A DNA stretch of 64,000 bases from Streptomyces laurentii (GTDB lineage: Bacteria; Actinomycetota; Actinomycetes; Streptomycetales; Streptomycetaceae). Every line of letters begins with the position of its first letter. The stretch's first letter is position 1. Below the pieces are notes generated by a model. That model was not told the DNA's origin, did no database searches, and saw only the letters and a list, made by a program, of their open reading frames with translations. The stretch is taken from assembly GCA_002355495.1 (NCBI GenBank), contig AP017424.1, positions 4,715,501 through 4,779,500 on the forward strand. The letters are read 5' to 3'. Below are positions 16,578 through 24,989 of the stretch, piece after piece. The translations under genes were made by a program, and so were the position numbers.

Positions 16578-18200
16578 ATGGGACATGTCGAGGCCGCACA
16601 TCTGGAGTACTACCTGCCGGACGGGAGGGTCCTGCTCGGGGACGTCTCCTTCCGGGTCGGCGAGGGCGCGGTGGTCGCCTTGGTCGGCGCCAACGGCGCC
16701 GGCAAGACCACGCTGCTCCGGATGATCGCCGGCGAGCTCCAGCCGCACGGCGGCACCGTCACCGTCAGTGGCGGGCTCGGCGTGATGCCGCAGTTCGTCG
16801 GCTCCGTACGGGACGGCTCCACCGTCCGCGACCTGCTGGTCTCCGTCGCCCCGGCGCGCATCCGGGAGGCCGCGAAGGCGGTCGACGCGGCGGAGGAGCG
16901 CATCATGACGGTCGACGACGAGGCCGCTCAGATGGCATATGCCCAGGCGCTGAGCGACTGGGCGGAGGCGCAGGGGTACGAGTTCGAGACCTTGTGGGAC
17001 ATGTGCACGATGGCGGCCATGGGCGTCCCGTACGACAAGGCGCAGTTCCGGCAGGTGACCACCCTCAGCGGCGGCGAGCAGAAGCGGCTGGTCCTGGAGT
17101 ACCTGCTGCGCGGCAACGACGAGGTGCTGCTGCTCGACGAGCCGGACAACTATCTGGACGTCCCCGGCAAGCGCTGGCTGGAGGAGCGGCTGCGGGAGAC
17201 CCGCAAGACCGTGCTCTTCATCTCCCATGACCGGGAGCTGCTGTCCCGCGCCGCGCAGAAGATCGTGGCCGTGGAGCCGGGCCCGGGCGGCTCGGACGTC
17301 TGGGTGCACGGCGGCGGCTTCGACACCTTCCACGAGGCGAGGCGGGAGCGCTTCGCGCGCTTCGAGGAGCTGAAGCGGCGCTGGGAGGAGAAGCACGCGC
17401 AGCTGAAGAAGCTGGTGCTCACGCTGCGGCAGGCGGCCGCGGTCAGCCACGAGATGGCCTCGCGGTACGCGGCGGCGCAGACCCGGCTGCGGAAGTTCGA
17501 GGAGGCGGGCCCGCCCCCGGAGCCGCCGCGCGAGCAGGACATCCGGATGCGGCTGCGCGGCGGCCGGACCGGCGTGCGGGCGGTGACCGTGGAGAACCTG
17601 GAGCTCACCGGCCTGATGAAGCCGTTCTCGCTGGAGATCTTCTACGGCGAGCGGGTGGCCGTCCTCGGCTCGAACGGCTCCGGGAAGTCGCACTTCCTGC
17701 GGCTGCTCGCGGGCGACGAGTCGGTGGCCCACACGGGTGCCTGGAAGCTGGGCGCGCGCGTCGTGCCGGGCCACTTCGCCCAGACCCACGCGCACCCCGA
17801 GCTCTTCGGCCGCTCGCTCGTCGACATCCTGTGGACGGAGCACGCCAAGGACCGCGGCGGCGCGATGTCCATCCTGCGCCGCTACGAGCTGGAGCGGCAG
17901 GGCGACCAGCCCTTCGAGAAGCTCTCCGGCGGCCAGCAGGCCCGCTTCCAGATCCTCCTCCTGGAGCTCGCCGGCACCACCGCGCTGCTCCTGGACGAGC
18001 CCACGGACAACCTGGACCTGGAGTCGGCGGAGGCCCTCCAGGACGGCCTGGAGTCCTACGAGGGCACGGTCCTCGCGGTCACCCACGACCGCTGGTTCGC
18101 CCGCTCCTTCGACCGCTACCTGGTCTTCGGTTCGGACGGGGTCGTCCGGGAGACGAGCGAGCCGGTGTGGGACGAGCGGCGGGTCGAGCGGGCACGCTGA
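16578..18200 (+). CDS. ABC-F family ATPase
   Basis: ABC-F proteins are soluble twin-ATPase proteins without membrane domains; those studied act on ribosomes in translation or antibiotic protection. The 540-aa product has Walker A GANGAGKTT (38-46), signature LSGGEQKRL and Walker B VLLLDEPDNYLDV, then a charged coiled-coil linker (EELKRRWEEKHAQLKKL), then a second cassette with GSNGSGKSH, LSGGQQARF and LLLDEPTDNLDL. The start MGHVEAAHLEYYLPDG is chosen over an ATG three codons upstream and over longer frames because similarity to ABC domains begins there. The exact role is not determined. Confidence 0.9.
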   Translation: MGHVEAAHLEYYLPDGRVLLGDVSFRVGEGAVVALVGANGAGKTTLLRMIAGELQPHGGTVTVSGGLGVMPQFVGSVRDGSTVRDLLVSVAPARIREAAKAVDAAEERIMTVDDEAAQMAYAQALSDWAEAQGYEFETLWDMCTMAAMGVPYDKAQFRQVTTLSGGEQKRLVLEYLLRGNDEVLLLDEPDNYLDVPGKRWLEERLRETRKTVLFISHDRELLSRAAQKIVAVEPGPGGSDVWVHGGGFDTFHEARRERFARFEELKRRWEEKHAQLKKLVLTLRQAAAVSHEMASRYAAAQTRLRKFEEAGPPPEPPREQDIRMRLRGGRTGVRAVTVENLELTGLMKPFSLEIFYGERVAVLGSNGSGKSHFLRLLAGDESVAHTGAWKLGARVVPGHFAQTHAHPELFGRSLVDILWTEHAKDRGGAMSILRRYELERQGDQPFEKLSGGQQARFQILLLELAGTTALLLDEPTDNLDLESAEALQDGLESYEGTVLAVTHDRWFARSFDRYLVFGSDGVVRETSEPVWDERRVERAR

Positions 18201-18219
18201 CCTGGCGCTTCCGCTCGAT

Positions 18220-18249
18220 TTGAACCGTCGGGGGTGGCGCGGGTAGTGT
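18220..18249 (+). promoter_or_regulatory. Housekeeping-type promoter of rplM-rpsI
   Basis: TTGAAC and TAGTGT are separated by 18 bases, a good match to the HrdB consensus. Transcription would start near 18256 and leave a leader of about 170 bases before the rplM GTG, long enough for regulatory RNA structure. Confidence 0.7.
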
Positions 18250-18425
18250 TGCGGTCTGTTATGCGTAGTGGCTTCGTCGTTCTCATGCGAAGGAGCCTGC
18301 GCAGGTTCCCTGGAGCAGTTACCAGTGGCTCGCATACGGGCGATGACCCGGCAGTGCGGGCCCCAGCTGCATGATCGCTTCAGGCGTGTCTGGACTCCAT
18401 CCACTGAAGAAGCGAAGGCTACGAA

Positions 18426-18869
18426 GTGCGTACGTACAGCCCCAAGCCCGGCGATGTCACTCGCCAGTGGCACATCATTGACGCGCGGGACGTCGTCCTG
18501 GGTCGTCTCGCGACGACGGCTGCGAACCTCCTGCGAGGCAAGCACAAGCCCGTCTACGCCCCCCACATGGACATGGGCGACTTCGTCATCATCATCAATG
18601 CTGACAAGGTCCACCTGTCGGGTAACAAGAAGACCCAGAAGATGGCCTACCGCCACTCTGGCTACCCGGGTGGTCTGCGCTCCATGCGCTACGACGAGCT
18701 GCTCGAGAAGAACCCCGAGAAGGCCGTCGAGAAGGCCATCAAGGGCATGATCCCCAAGAACACCCTGGGCCGTCAGATGATCTCGAAGCTGAAGGTCTAC
18801 TCGGGCGAGAACCACCCGCACGCTGCCCAGCAGCCGGTTCCGTTCGAGATCACCCAGGTCGCGCAGTAG
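18426..18869 (+). CDS. rplM: 50S ribosomal protein L13
   Basis: L13 is an early 23S rRNA-binding assembly protein. The 147-aa product has the blocks WHIIDARDVVLGRLAT, HKPVYAPHMDMGDFVI and GMIPKNTLGRQMISKLKVY. The start is GTG preceded by GAAGGCTACGAA. It pairs with rpsI, the normal bacterial order, and has its own promoter upstream. Confidence 0.98.
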   Translation: MRTYSPKPGDVTRQWHIIDARDVVLGRLATTAANLLRGKHKPVYAPHMDMGDFVIIINADKVHLSGNKKTQKMAYRHSGYPGGLRSMRYDELLEKNPEKAVEKAIKGMIPKNTLGRQMISKLKVYSGENHPHAAQQPVPFEITQVAQ

Positions 18870-18910
18870 TTCCGGCCACCCCCTAAGACGAAAAGAATCT
18901 GAGGAGCATC

Positions 18911-19423
18911 GTGGCCGAGACCACCCCCGAGACGACCATCGAAGAGTTCGACGGCGTCGAGGAGTACACGACCGAGACCGAGGCCTTCGAGGGTGAGTAC
19001 ACCTCCGAGTCCCTCGCCTCCCGCTTCGGCGACCCGCAGCCGGCCGCCGGCCTGGGCCGTCGCAAGAACGCCATCGCCCGCGTCCGGATCGTTCCGGGCA
19101 CCGGCAAGTGGAAGATCAACGGTCGCACCCTCGAGGACTACTTCCCGAACAAGGTGCACCAGCAGGAAGTCAACGAGCCCTTCAAGGTGCTCGAGCTCGA
19201 CAACCGCTACGACGTCATCGCCCGCATCGCGGGTGGCGGCGTGTCCGGCCAGGCCGGCGCCCTGCGCCTCGGCGTGGCCCGCGCCCTCAACGAGGCCGAC
19301 GTCGAGAACAACCGCGGCCCGCTGAAGAAGGCCGGCTTCCTCTCCCGTGACGACCGTGCGGTCGAGCGGAAGAAGGCCGGTCTCAAGAAGGCCCGTAAGG
19401 CTCCGCAGTACAGCAAGCGCTAA
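18911..19423 (+). CDS. rpsI: 30S ribosomal protein S9
   Basis: S9 reaches the P-site tRNA with its C-terminal tail. The 170-aa product has an acidic N-terminal extension (about residues 1-45) seen in actinobacteria, then GLGRRKNAIARVRIVPGTGK and the basic C-terminus KARKAPQYSKR. The GTG start is preceded by GAGGAG. It is followed by a strong terminator. Confidence 0.98.
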   Translation: MAETTPETTIEEFDGVEEYTTETEAFEGEYTSESLASRFGDPQPAAGLGRRKNAIARVRIVPGTGKWKINGRTLEDYFPNKVHQQEVNEPFKVLELDNRYDVIARIAGGGVSGQAGALRLGVARALNEADVENNRGPLKKAGFLSRDDRAVERKKAGLKKARKAPQYSKR

Positions 19424-19455
19424 ATCGCCTGCTCGGCCTGCTCGGCCGGTCCGCG

Positions 19456-19487
19456 CGCCCCGGCGGCACTCCCGTGCCGCCGGGGCG
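19456..19487 (+). terminator. Terminator after rpsI
   Basis: A perfect 14-bp stem (CGCCCCGGCGGCAC with GTGCCGCCGGGGCG) with loop TCCC lies 32 bases after the rpsI stop and is followed by TTCGGCTTTTCC. It closes the rplM-rpsI operon. Confidence 0.85.
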
Positions 19488-19629
19488 TTCGGCTTTTCCA
19501 AACCTTTGTTTCATAGTCTTGGGAACACACCTGGGCGCGAACCTGGGCACCTTCTGAACGGTTCGGATGCGGAAGCGGGCATCAGCCGGTCAGGGCATCG
19601 CATTTTCGGAGCACTTTCGGAGGACAGCT

Positions 19630-20988
19630 GTGGGACGACTCTTCGGCACGGACGGCGTGCGTGGCGTGGCCAACGCGGGCCTGACGGCTGAGCTGGCACT
19701 CGGCCTGTCGGTCGCGGCCGCGCACGTGCTCGCCGAAGCGGGCACCTTCGAGGGCCATCGGCCGACCGCCGTGGTGGGGCGCGACCCACGCGCCTCGGGC
19801 GAGTTCCTGGAGGCCGCGGTCGTCGCCGGCCTCGCCAGCGCGGGCGTCGACGTGCTCCGGGTCGGCGTGCTGCCCACCCCGGCCGTCGCGTACCTCACCG
19901 GCGCGCTCGGCGCCGACCTCGGCGTGATGCTGTCCGCCTCGCACAACGCGATGCCCGACAACGGCGTCAAGTTCTTCGCGCGCGGCGGCCACAAGCTCGC
20001 CGACGACCTGGAGGACCGGATCGAGGCCGTGTACGAGGAGCACCGCACCGGCGCTCCCTGGGACCGGCCCACCGGCGCGGGCGTCGGCCGGGTGCGCGAC
20101 TACGACGAGGGCTTCGACAAGTACGTCGCCCACCTCGTCGCCGTCCTGCCCAACCGCCTCGACGGTCTCAAGATCGTCCTCGACGAGGCGCACGGCGCCG
20201 CCGCCTGGGTGTCGCCGGAGGCGTTCACCCGCGCCGGTGCCGAGATCGTCACCATCGGCGCCTCGCCCGACGGCCTCAACATCAACGACGGCTGCGGCTC
20301 CACCCACCTGGACCTGCTCAAGGCCGCCGTCGTCGAGCACGGCGCCGACCTCGGCATCGCCCACGACGGCGACGCCGACCGCTGCCTCGCGGTCGACGCG
20401 GCCGGCAACGAGGTCGACGGCGACCAGATCCTCGCCGTCCTCGCCCTCGCCATGCGCGAGGCCGGCACGCTGCGCGGCGACACGGTCGTCGCCACGGTGA
20501 TGTCCAACCTCGGCTTCAAGCTCGCCATGGAGCGCGCGGGCCTGCACTTCGTCCAGACGGCGGTCGGCGACCGTTACGTCCTGGAGGCCATGAAGGAGCA
20601 CGGCTACGCCCTCGGCGGCGAGCAGTCCGGCCACGTCATCGTGCTCGACCACGCCACCACGGGCGACGGCACCCTGACGGGTCTGATGCTCGCGGCCCGG
20701 GTCGCCGCCACCGGCAAGCCGCTCGCGGAGCTCGCCGGCGTGATGGAGCGGCTGCCGCAGGTCCTCATCAACGTGCCGGACGTCGACAAGTCGCGCGTGT
20801 CCACCTCCGCCGAGCTGGCCCAGGCCGTCGGCGAGGCCGAGCGCGAGCTGGGCTCCACCGGCCGCGTCCTGCTGCGCCCCTCGGGCACGGAGCCGCTGGT
20901 GCGGGTCATGGTCGAGGCCGCGGACACGGAGCAGGCGGGCGCGGTGGCGGGCCGGCTCGCGGACGCGGTGAAGGCCGCGCTGGGCTGA
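19630..20988 (+). CDS. glmM: Phosphoglucosamine mutase
   Basis: GlmM converts glucosamine-6-phosphate to glucosamine-1-phosphate for UDP-GlcNAc and cell-wall synthesis. The 452-aa protein starts MGRLFGTDGVRGVAN, has the phosphorylated serine loop (LSASHNAMPDNG, Ser104), the metal loop DGDADRC and the sugar loop GGEQSGH. The GTG start is preceded by GGAGGA; an upstream in-frame start lacks family similarity. It supplies the step after GlmS, encoded 4 kb downstream. Confidence 0.98.
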   Translation: MGRLFGTDGVRGVANAGLTAELALGLSVAAAHVLAEAGTFEGHRPTAVVGRDPRASGEFLEAAVVAGLASAGVDVLRVGVLPTPAVAYLTGALGADLGVMLSASHNAMPDNGVKFFARGGHKLADDLEDRIEAVYEEHRTGAPWDRPTGAGVGRVRDYDEGFDKYVAHLVAVLPNRLDGLKIVLDEAHGAAAWVSPEAFTRAGAEIVTIGASPDGLNINDGCGSTHLDLLKAAVVEHGADLGIAHDGDADRCLAVDAAGNEVDGDQILAVLALAMREAGTLRGDTVVATVMSNLGFKLAMERAGLHFVQTAVGDRYVLEAMKEHGYALGGEQSGHVIVLDHATTGDGTLTGLMLAARVAATGKPLAELAGVMERLPQVLINVPDVDKSRVSTSAELAQAVGEAERELGSTGRVLLRPSGTEPLVRVMVEAADTEQAGAVAGRLADAVKAALG

Positions 20989-21026
20989 GGCCGGGCGCCA
21001 GGGCACGTACCGACGTACAGGCATAT

Positions 21027-21069
21027 GACAGGTCCCCCGCACCCGTTCCATGGGCCCGGGGGACCTGTC
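21027..21069. terminator. Bidirectional terminator between glmM and coaA
   Basis: A 13-bp perfect stem (GACAGGTCCCCCG with CGGGGGACCTGTC) lies between the convergent glmM and coaA genes, 39 bases after the glmM stop and 35 bases after the coaA stop. Confidence 0.8.
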
Positions 21070-21103
21070 CTATGCCGGGTCCGCGTGGGGCGTCCGGCTC
21101 CGG

Positions 21104-22150
21104 TCAGAGCTTGCGCAGGCTCAGCCGCTGCACCTTGTGGTCCGGTCCCTTGCGCACCACCAGCGTGGCCCGGCCCCGGGTCGGCGCCACGTTCTCCAGC
21201 AGGTTCACCCGGTTGATGGTCCGCCACATGGTGCGGGCGTACTCCAGGGCCTCCTCCTCGGAGACCTGCGTGTAGCGCTGGAAGTACGAGTCGGGGTTCT
21301 GGAACGCGGTCTGACGCAGCTTCCGGAACCGGTTGAGGTACCAGCCCTCGATGTCCTCGGGGCGCGCGTCCACGTACACGGAGAAGTCGAAGTAGTCGGC
21401 GAGACCCACCCGGGTGCGGCCGTCCTTGCCGGGCAGGGCCGGCTGGAGGACGTTCAGGCCCTCCACGATGAGGATGTCGGGACGTCGCACGACCAGCTGC
21501 TCGTCGGGCACCCGGTCGTAGATCAGGTGCGAGTAGACGGGCGCGGTGACCTCCTCCTTGCCCGCCTTGATGTCGGCGACGAAGCGGGTGAGGGCGCGCC
21601 GGTCGTACGACTCGGGGAAGCCCTTGCGGGACATCAGGCCGCGCGCCTTCAGCTCCTCCATCGGGTACAGGAACCCGTCGGTGGTGATCCGCTCCACCCG
21701 CGGGTGCTCCGGCCAGCGCGCGAGCAGCGCCTGGAGGAGGCGGGCCACGGTGGACTTGCCGACGGCGACGGAGCCGGCGACCCCTATGACGAAGGGCGTG
21801 CCGCGCTGCTCGCCGCGCTCGCCGAGGAAGGTGTTCAGAGCCCCGCGCAGGCCGCTGGTGGCCTGGACGTACAGGTTGAGCAGCCGGGACAGCGGCAGGT
21901 AGATGTCCCGCACCTCGTCGAGGTCGATCACGTCCCCGAGGCCTTGGAGCCGCTCGACCTCCTCGGCGGTCAGCGGCAGCGGCGTCTTGTCGCGCAGGGC
22001 GCTCCACTCGGCGCGGGTGAGGTCGACGTACGGCGTCGCCTCGGAGGTCCGGCGCGAGGGCGCGCCGGTGCCGGAGGTCTTACCGGGGGCTGTCTCGCGG
22101 GCGGTCCCCTGGACGGTCCCGTTGGCGCTTCCGGACGGAGAATCGATCAC
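21104..22150 (-). CDS. coaA: Pantothenate kinase, type I
   Basis: CoaA phosphorylates pantothenate, the first step of coenzyme A synthesis. The 348-aa product has the P-loop GVAGSVAVGKSTVARLL and the motifs TTDGFLYP, KGFPESYD and YSHLIYDRVP of the E. coli-type enzyme. The first 40 residues are a polar extension; the core starts near YVDLTRAEW. The start is GTG. It is convergent with glmM and divergent from a lipoprotein gene. Confidence 0.96.
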   Translation of the reverse strand: MIDSPSGSANGTVQGTARETAPGKTSGTGAPSRRTSEATPYVDLTRAEWSALRDKTPLPLTAEEVERLQGLGDVIDLDEVRDIYLPLSRLLNLYVQATSGLRGALNTFLGERGEQRGTPFVIGVAGSVAVGKSTVARLLQALLARWPEHPRVERITTDGFLYPMEELKARGLMSRKGFPESYDRRALTRFVADIKAGKEEVTAPVYSHLIYDRVPDEQLVVRRPDILIVEGLNVLQPALPGKDGRTRVGLADYFDFSVYVDARPEDIEGWYLNRFRKLRQTAFQNPDSYFQRYTQVSEEEALEYARTMWRTINRVNLLENVAPTRGRATLVVRKGPDHKVQRLSLRKL

Positions 22151-22333
22151 CCGGACATTGTCCCGGCTCTCCGGCCCGGGCGGGGCGTGGGGTGGGTCAC
22201 TCGGCGGCGCGGGGTGCCGAACGGCCCCGTGCGGATCTCGATCTTGTACCGAACCGTCCGTACACGGACAAGAGGATGCGTGTCGTCCATAAGCTCCTCA
22301 CAGGAATCACACAGTCGAACCGAGAGTCGATCG

Positions 22334-23089
22334 ATGCCCCGCACCCTGCTCCGCCGTACCGCCGCCGCCACCGCCGCCGGATCCCTCGCGCTGCTGCTCG
22401 CCGCCTGCGGCGGAAGCGACAAGCCGGCCAAGGACGACGCGAAGAAGACCGACGCCCCCGCGTCCGCCTCCGCCGCCCCCAAGGCCGACCCGAACGCGAA
22501 GGCGCTGTCGGCGGCCGAGCTGGAGAAGCTGATCGTCGAGCAGACGGACCTCAAGGGGCACAAGGTCCAGAAGTTCAAGGCGGGGGAGAGCCTGGCCGCC
22601 GACGCCGTCTCCTCCGACAAGCCGGAGTGCGAGCCGCTGGCCGAGGCCCTGACCGCCGTCTCCACGGGCACCCCGGGCGCCACGGCGCAGCGCAAGGCCG
22701 TCGAGATCCCGACGAAGGGCACCGACCCCATGGCCGCCCTCGGCGCGCCGGTGACCTCCCTGGCGCTCGGCTCCTACGACGCCGACGGCGCCGAGAAGGC
22801 GCTGGCCTCCCTCAAGGCCGCGGGCGAGTCCTGCACGGGCGGCTTCACCATCATCACCGGTGGCGTGAAGAGCAAGATCAACAAGGTCGCCGCCGACTCC
22901 GTGACCGCCGGCGACGAGGCCCTGGCCTGGACGGTCACCCGCGACATGGAGGGCGAGCCCTTCCTCACCAAGCTCGCCGTCCTCCGCAAGGGCAACAACC
23001 TCGCGACCTTCGCCACGCTGAGCATCACGGGCGAGGTCAAGGAGCAGCCGCAGGTCATCATCGACACCCAGGCGAAGAAGCTGGGCTGA
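22334..23089 (+). CDS. Secreted lipoprotein of unknown function
   Basis: The 251-aa protein has a lipoprotein signal peptide (MPRTLLRRTAAATAAGS..) with the lipobox LAAC at Cys25, followed by GGSDKPAKDD and a Lys/Ala-rich linker. The folded part (about 60-251) has two further cysteines (PECEPL and SCTGGF), perhaps a disulfide. No family was recognised; the layout resembles streptomycete sensor-type lipoproteins. The frame is open far upstream but the signal peptide fixes this ATG. Only a weak ribosome-binding site (GAGAG) is seen. Confidence 0.85.
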   Translation: MPRTLLRRTAAATAAGSLALLLAACGGSDKPAKDDAKKTDAPASASAAPKADPNAKALSAAELEKLIVEQTDLKGHKVQKFKAGESLAADAVSSDKPECEPLAEALTAVSTGTPGATAQRKAVEIPTKGTDPMAALGAPVTSLALGSYDADGAEKALASLKAAGESCTGGFTIITGGVKSKINKVAADSVTAGDEALAWTVTRDMEGEPFLTKLAVLRKGNNLATFATLSITGEVKEQPQVIIDTQAKKLG

Positions 23090-23120
23090 TCGCGGCTCTT
23101 CCGGTTCGGCCGCACGCGCG

Positions 23121-23158
23121 AACGGGCCTCCGGCGGATCACTCCGCCGGAGGCCCGTT
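23121..23158 (+). terminator. Terminator after the lipoprotein gene
   Basis: A perfect 17-bp stem (arms begin AACGGGCCTCCGG) with loop TCAC is followed by CTTTCT. It lies between this gene and a convergent DUF3710-type gene and can serve both strands. Confidence 0.85.
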
Positions 23159-23172
23159 CTTTCTGCCTCGTG

Positions 23173-24210
23173 TCACCCGGGCATGCGCAGCGGGATGGGG
23201 CCGTCGGCCGGGCGGAGGAGCGCGAACCCGAAGTCCGTCGCCGACGGCGAGGCCGCCGACGGCGGTACGTACGACGGCACGACGACGACGCGTTCGACGT
23301 ACGAGTAGACCCAGGAATCCGGGTTCCCCGACTCCGCGTCCGTCCCCGTCACCACGCCCCGCAGCAGCCAGTTCGGCCCGTCGCAGCCCAGCATCAGAAC
23401 CGGCATGCGGCGCCTGCGCAGGTCCGGCCCCTCGGTGGGAATCACGCACCTCAGCTCTGGACCGAGCCGGCCGGCCCACTCCGTGGCCTCGCCGCCCCGC
23501 GCGCGTATGTCCCGCGCGAGACGAGCTCTGGTGTCCGCCCACTGCGGTCCATCCGGCGAGCGGAACGCCTGGAGCTGCAGTGCGGTCTCCTTGCCGCGGA
23601 CAAGGGTGACGCCCCAGAGCCGGGGCGGAGTTCCGCCTCTGTCCATCCGGAGGTCGAGGCCCGGATCGTCCGGGATCCTCAGACCGCCGAGATCGAGCAG
23701 GCCCTTTGCGTGCCGGCCGCCCTGTTCCGACTCGTCCCACGGACCCGTTTCGATGCCACGGAGCCCCGGGAGAAGCCCTCCTCCCGCCTGTGCCCATTCG
23801 TCGGCGAGCGACTGGGCGTGGACGAGGAGTTCGTCGATCTCCTCCTCGCGCAGGCCCGCCAGTCGGATCAGGGCGTCGAGCAGGGCCACCACGGACTCAA
23901 GGGGGCCGGTCCCGAGCCAGTCCAGCGCGCGAGCGGCGGCCATGTCGCCGCCGAGCGCGCGGACGAGGGTCTCCATGTCGGAGCGCTCCGAAGCGCCACC
24001 GGCGACCGCGCTCAGCACCTCCTGGACATCGGCCCCCGCCTCCTGGCGCAACCGCAGCACGGCCTTGACCGCGAAGAGCAGGACATTTGCCGGGCCGGGA
24101 CTTCCTCCCGGGCTGTCCCAGCCGCTGTCCTCCGGCGGGCCGGAGGACAAGCTTCCCTGACTGCGGAACTCGTCCAGCTTTTGCCTCGCGGACCTGCGAA
24201 CGCTGTTCAC
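23173..24210 (-). CDS. DUF3710-type protein
   Basis: The 345-aa protein has a helical N-terminal half (about residues 1-150, many Leu/Glu/Asp) and a C-terminal half resembling DUF3710 of actinobacteria: LRLWGVTLVRGKETALQLQAF, a WADTRARLARDIRARGG segment, then MLGCDGPNWLLRGVVTG and the terminal PIPLRMPG. DUF3710 proteins have no established function. No signal peptide or membrane segment is seen. The start follows GAGGAAGTGGTGGG. Confidence 0.8.
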   Translation of the reverse strand: MNSVRRSARQKLDEFRSQGSLSSGPPEDSGWDSPGGSPGPANVLLFAVKAVLRLRQEAGADVQEVLSAVAGGASERSDMETLVRALGGDMAAARALDWLGTGPLESVVALLDALIRLAGLREEEIDELLVHAQSLADEWAQAGGGLLPGLRGIETGPWDESEQGGRHAKGLLDLGGLRIPDDPGLDLRMDRGGTPPRLWGVTLVRGKETALQLQAFRSPDGPQWADTRARLARDIRARGGEATEWAGRLGPELRCVIPTEGPDLRRRRMPVLMLGCDGPNWLLRGVVTGTDAESGNPDSWVYSYVERVVVVPSYVPPSAASPSATDFGFALLRPADGPIPLRMPG

Positions 24211-24293
24211 CCCACCACTTCCTCGTCATCCGATCCGGCAAGGCGTGCACCATGCCGCCAAGCGCCTCCGCTCCGGAATTCCCGGGTGTTCGT

Positions 24294-24608
24294 TCAGGCG
24301 GCGTTGCCGTGAGGGGTGAGGTTGATCGTCAGGTCGGCGTCGAGGGCGCGGGCGAGGCGTCGCAGCAGGGGGATGGTGGGGACAGTGCCACCGCCTTCGA
24401 TGCGCGAGATCTGGGGCTGCTGCATGCCGCAGCGATGGGCGAGTTCGGCCTGCGACAGGCCGAGAGCGGTGCGCCGGTCGTAGACCATCTGGCCGAGGTC
24501 GTGGGCCAGTTCGGCCTCTTCGTAGAGGCGGTCGTACTCGGGGTTTTCCTCTGCCGCTTCGCCCAGGAGTCTGCGGTGGCGGCGGGTCTTCCACTCGGCG
24601 TGGTTCAT
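24294..24608 (-). CDS. XRE-family antitoxin, HigA-like
   Basis: The 104-aa protein has a helix-turn-helix of the Xre type (about residues 42-95): LGLSQAELAHRCGMQQPQISRIEGG, then IPLLRRLARALDADLTINL. The ATG overlaps the stop of the upstream toxin remnant (ATGA) and is preceded by AAGGAGG, so this was the second gene of a higBA-type unit. Because the toxin is truncated, this antitoxin is probably an orphan. Confidence 0.9.
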   Translation of the reverse strand: MNHAEWKTRRHRRLLGEAAEENPEYDRLYEEAELAHDLGQMVYDRRTALGLSQAELAHRCGMQQPQISRIEGGGTVPTIPLLRRLARALDADLTINLTPHGNAA

Positions 24609-24835
24609 CGCGGTTCCTCCTTGATGTCGCGGCTACGGACGGCGTGTTCGGCGATTGGTTCGGGGTGGGCCTCGTGGAGGGCCTGGGCGGTACGCGTGCG
24701 TTCCAGCGGCGCGGTCTCGCACATTCTGGCCTTCCTGAACACTGTCAGAAGCACGATGCGGCGGCCGGGCGCGATCCAGTAGGTGATGCGCTGGGCGTTG
24801 CCGTCGATGTCGAAGCGGAGCTCCAGAAGCGGACT
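24605..24835 (-). pseudogene. HigB/RelE-type toxin, 5' half missing
   Basis: The open frame encodes the C-terminal half of a phage-Gp49/HigB-like toxin: LELRFDIDGNAQRITYW, IAPGRRIVLLTVFRKAR, then a helical tail ending IKEEPR. Such toxins cleave mRNA on ribosomes. A TGA at 24836-24838 blocks the frame immediately upstream, and the 150 bases before glmS hold nothing like the missing 60 or so N-terminal residues in any frame. There is no start codon before the internal Met (ARMCET), so it is read as a relic. Confidence 0.8.
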
Positions 24836-24989
24836 TCAGGCGCGGCGACGGCGGCGTCGGTTCGCCGGTGCCCGACTCGGTCCGCCCGGGCCGGTGCCCG
24901 GTCGTGCGGCTGCGCCGAACCGGCCCGGTACGGGTGGGCCTCCGTGTGCGTTCCACCCGATTCGGGGTGGTCCGCCGTAAGGTGCCGAC

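Noticed and set aside
15831..18821. Nearly 1000-codon minus-strand open frame opposite the xylanase end, ABC-F gene and rplM
   Set aside because: Same cause: it mirrors coding genes with clear domains and contains no recognisable motif of its own.
24839..24989. glmS ribozyme-type leader
   Set aside because: Only 150 bases lie before glmS, partly from the toxin remnant, and no glmS-ribozyme core was recognisable; that ribozyme is mainly a Firmicutes element.
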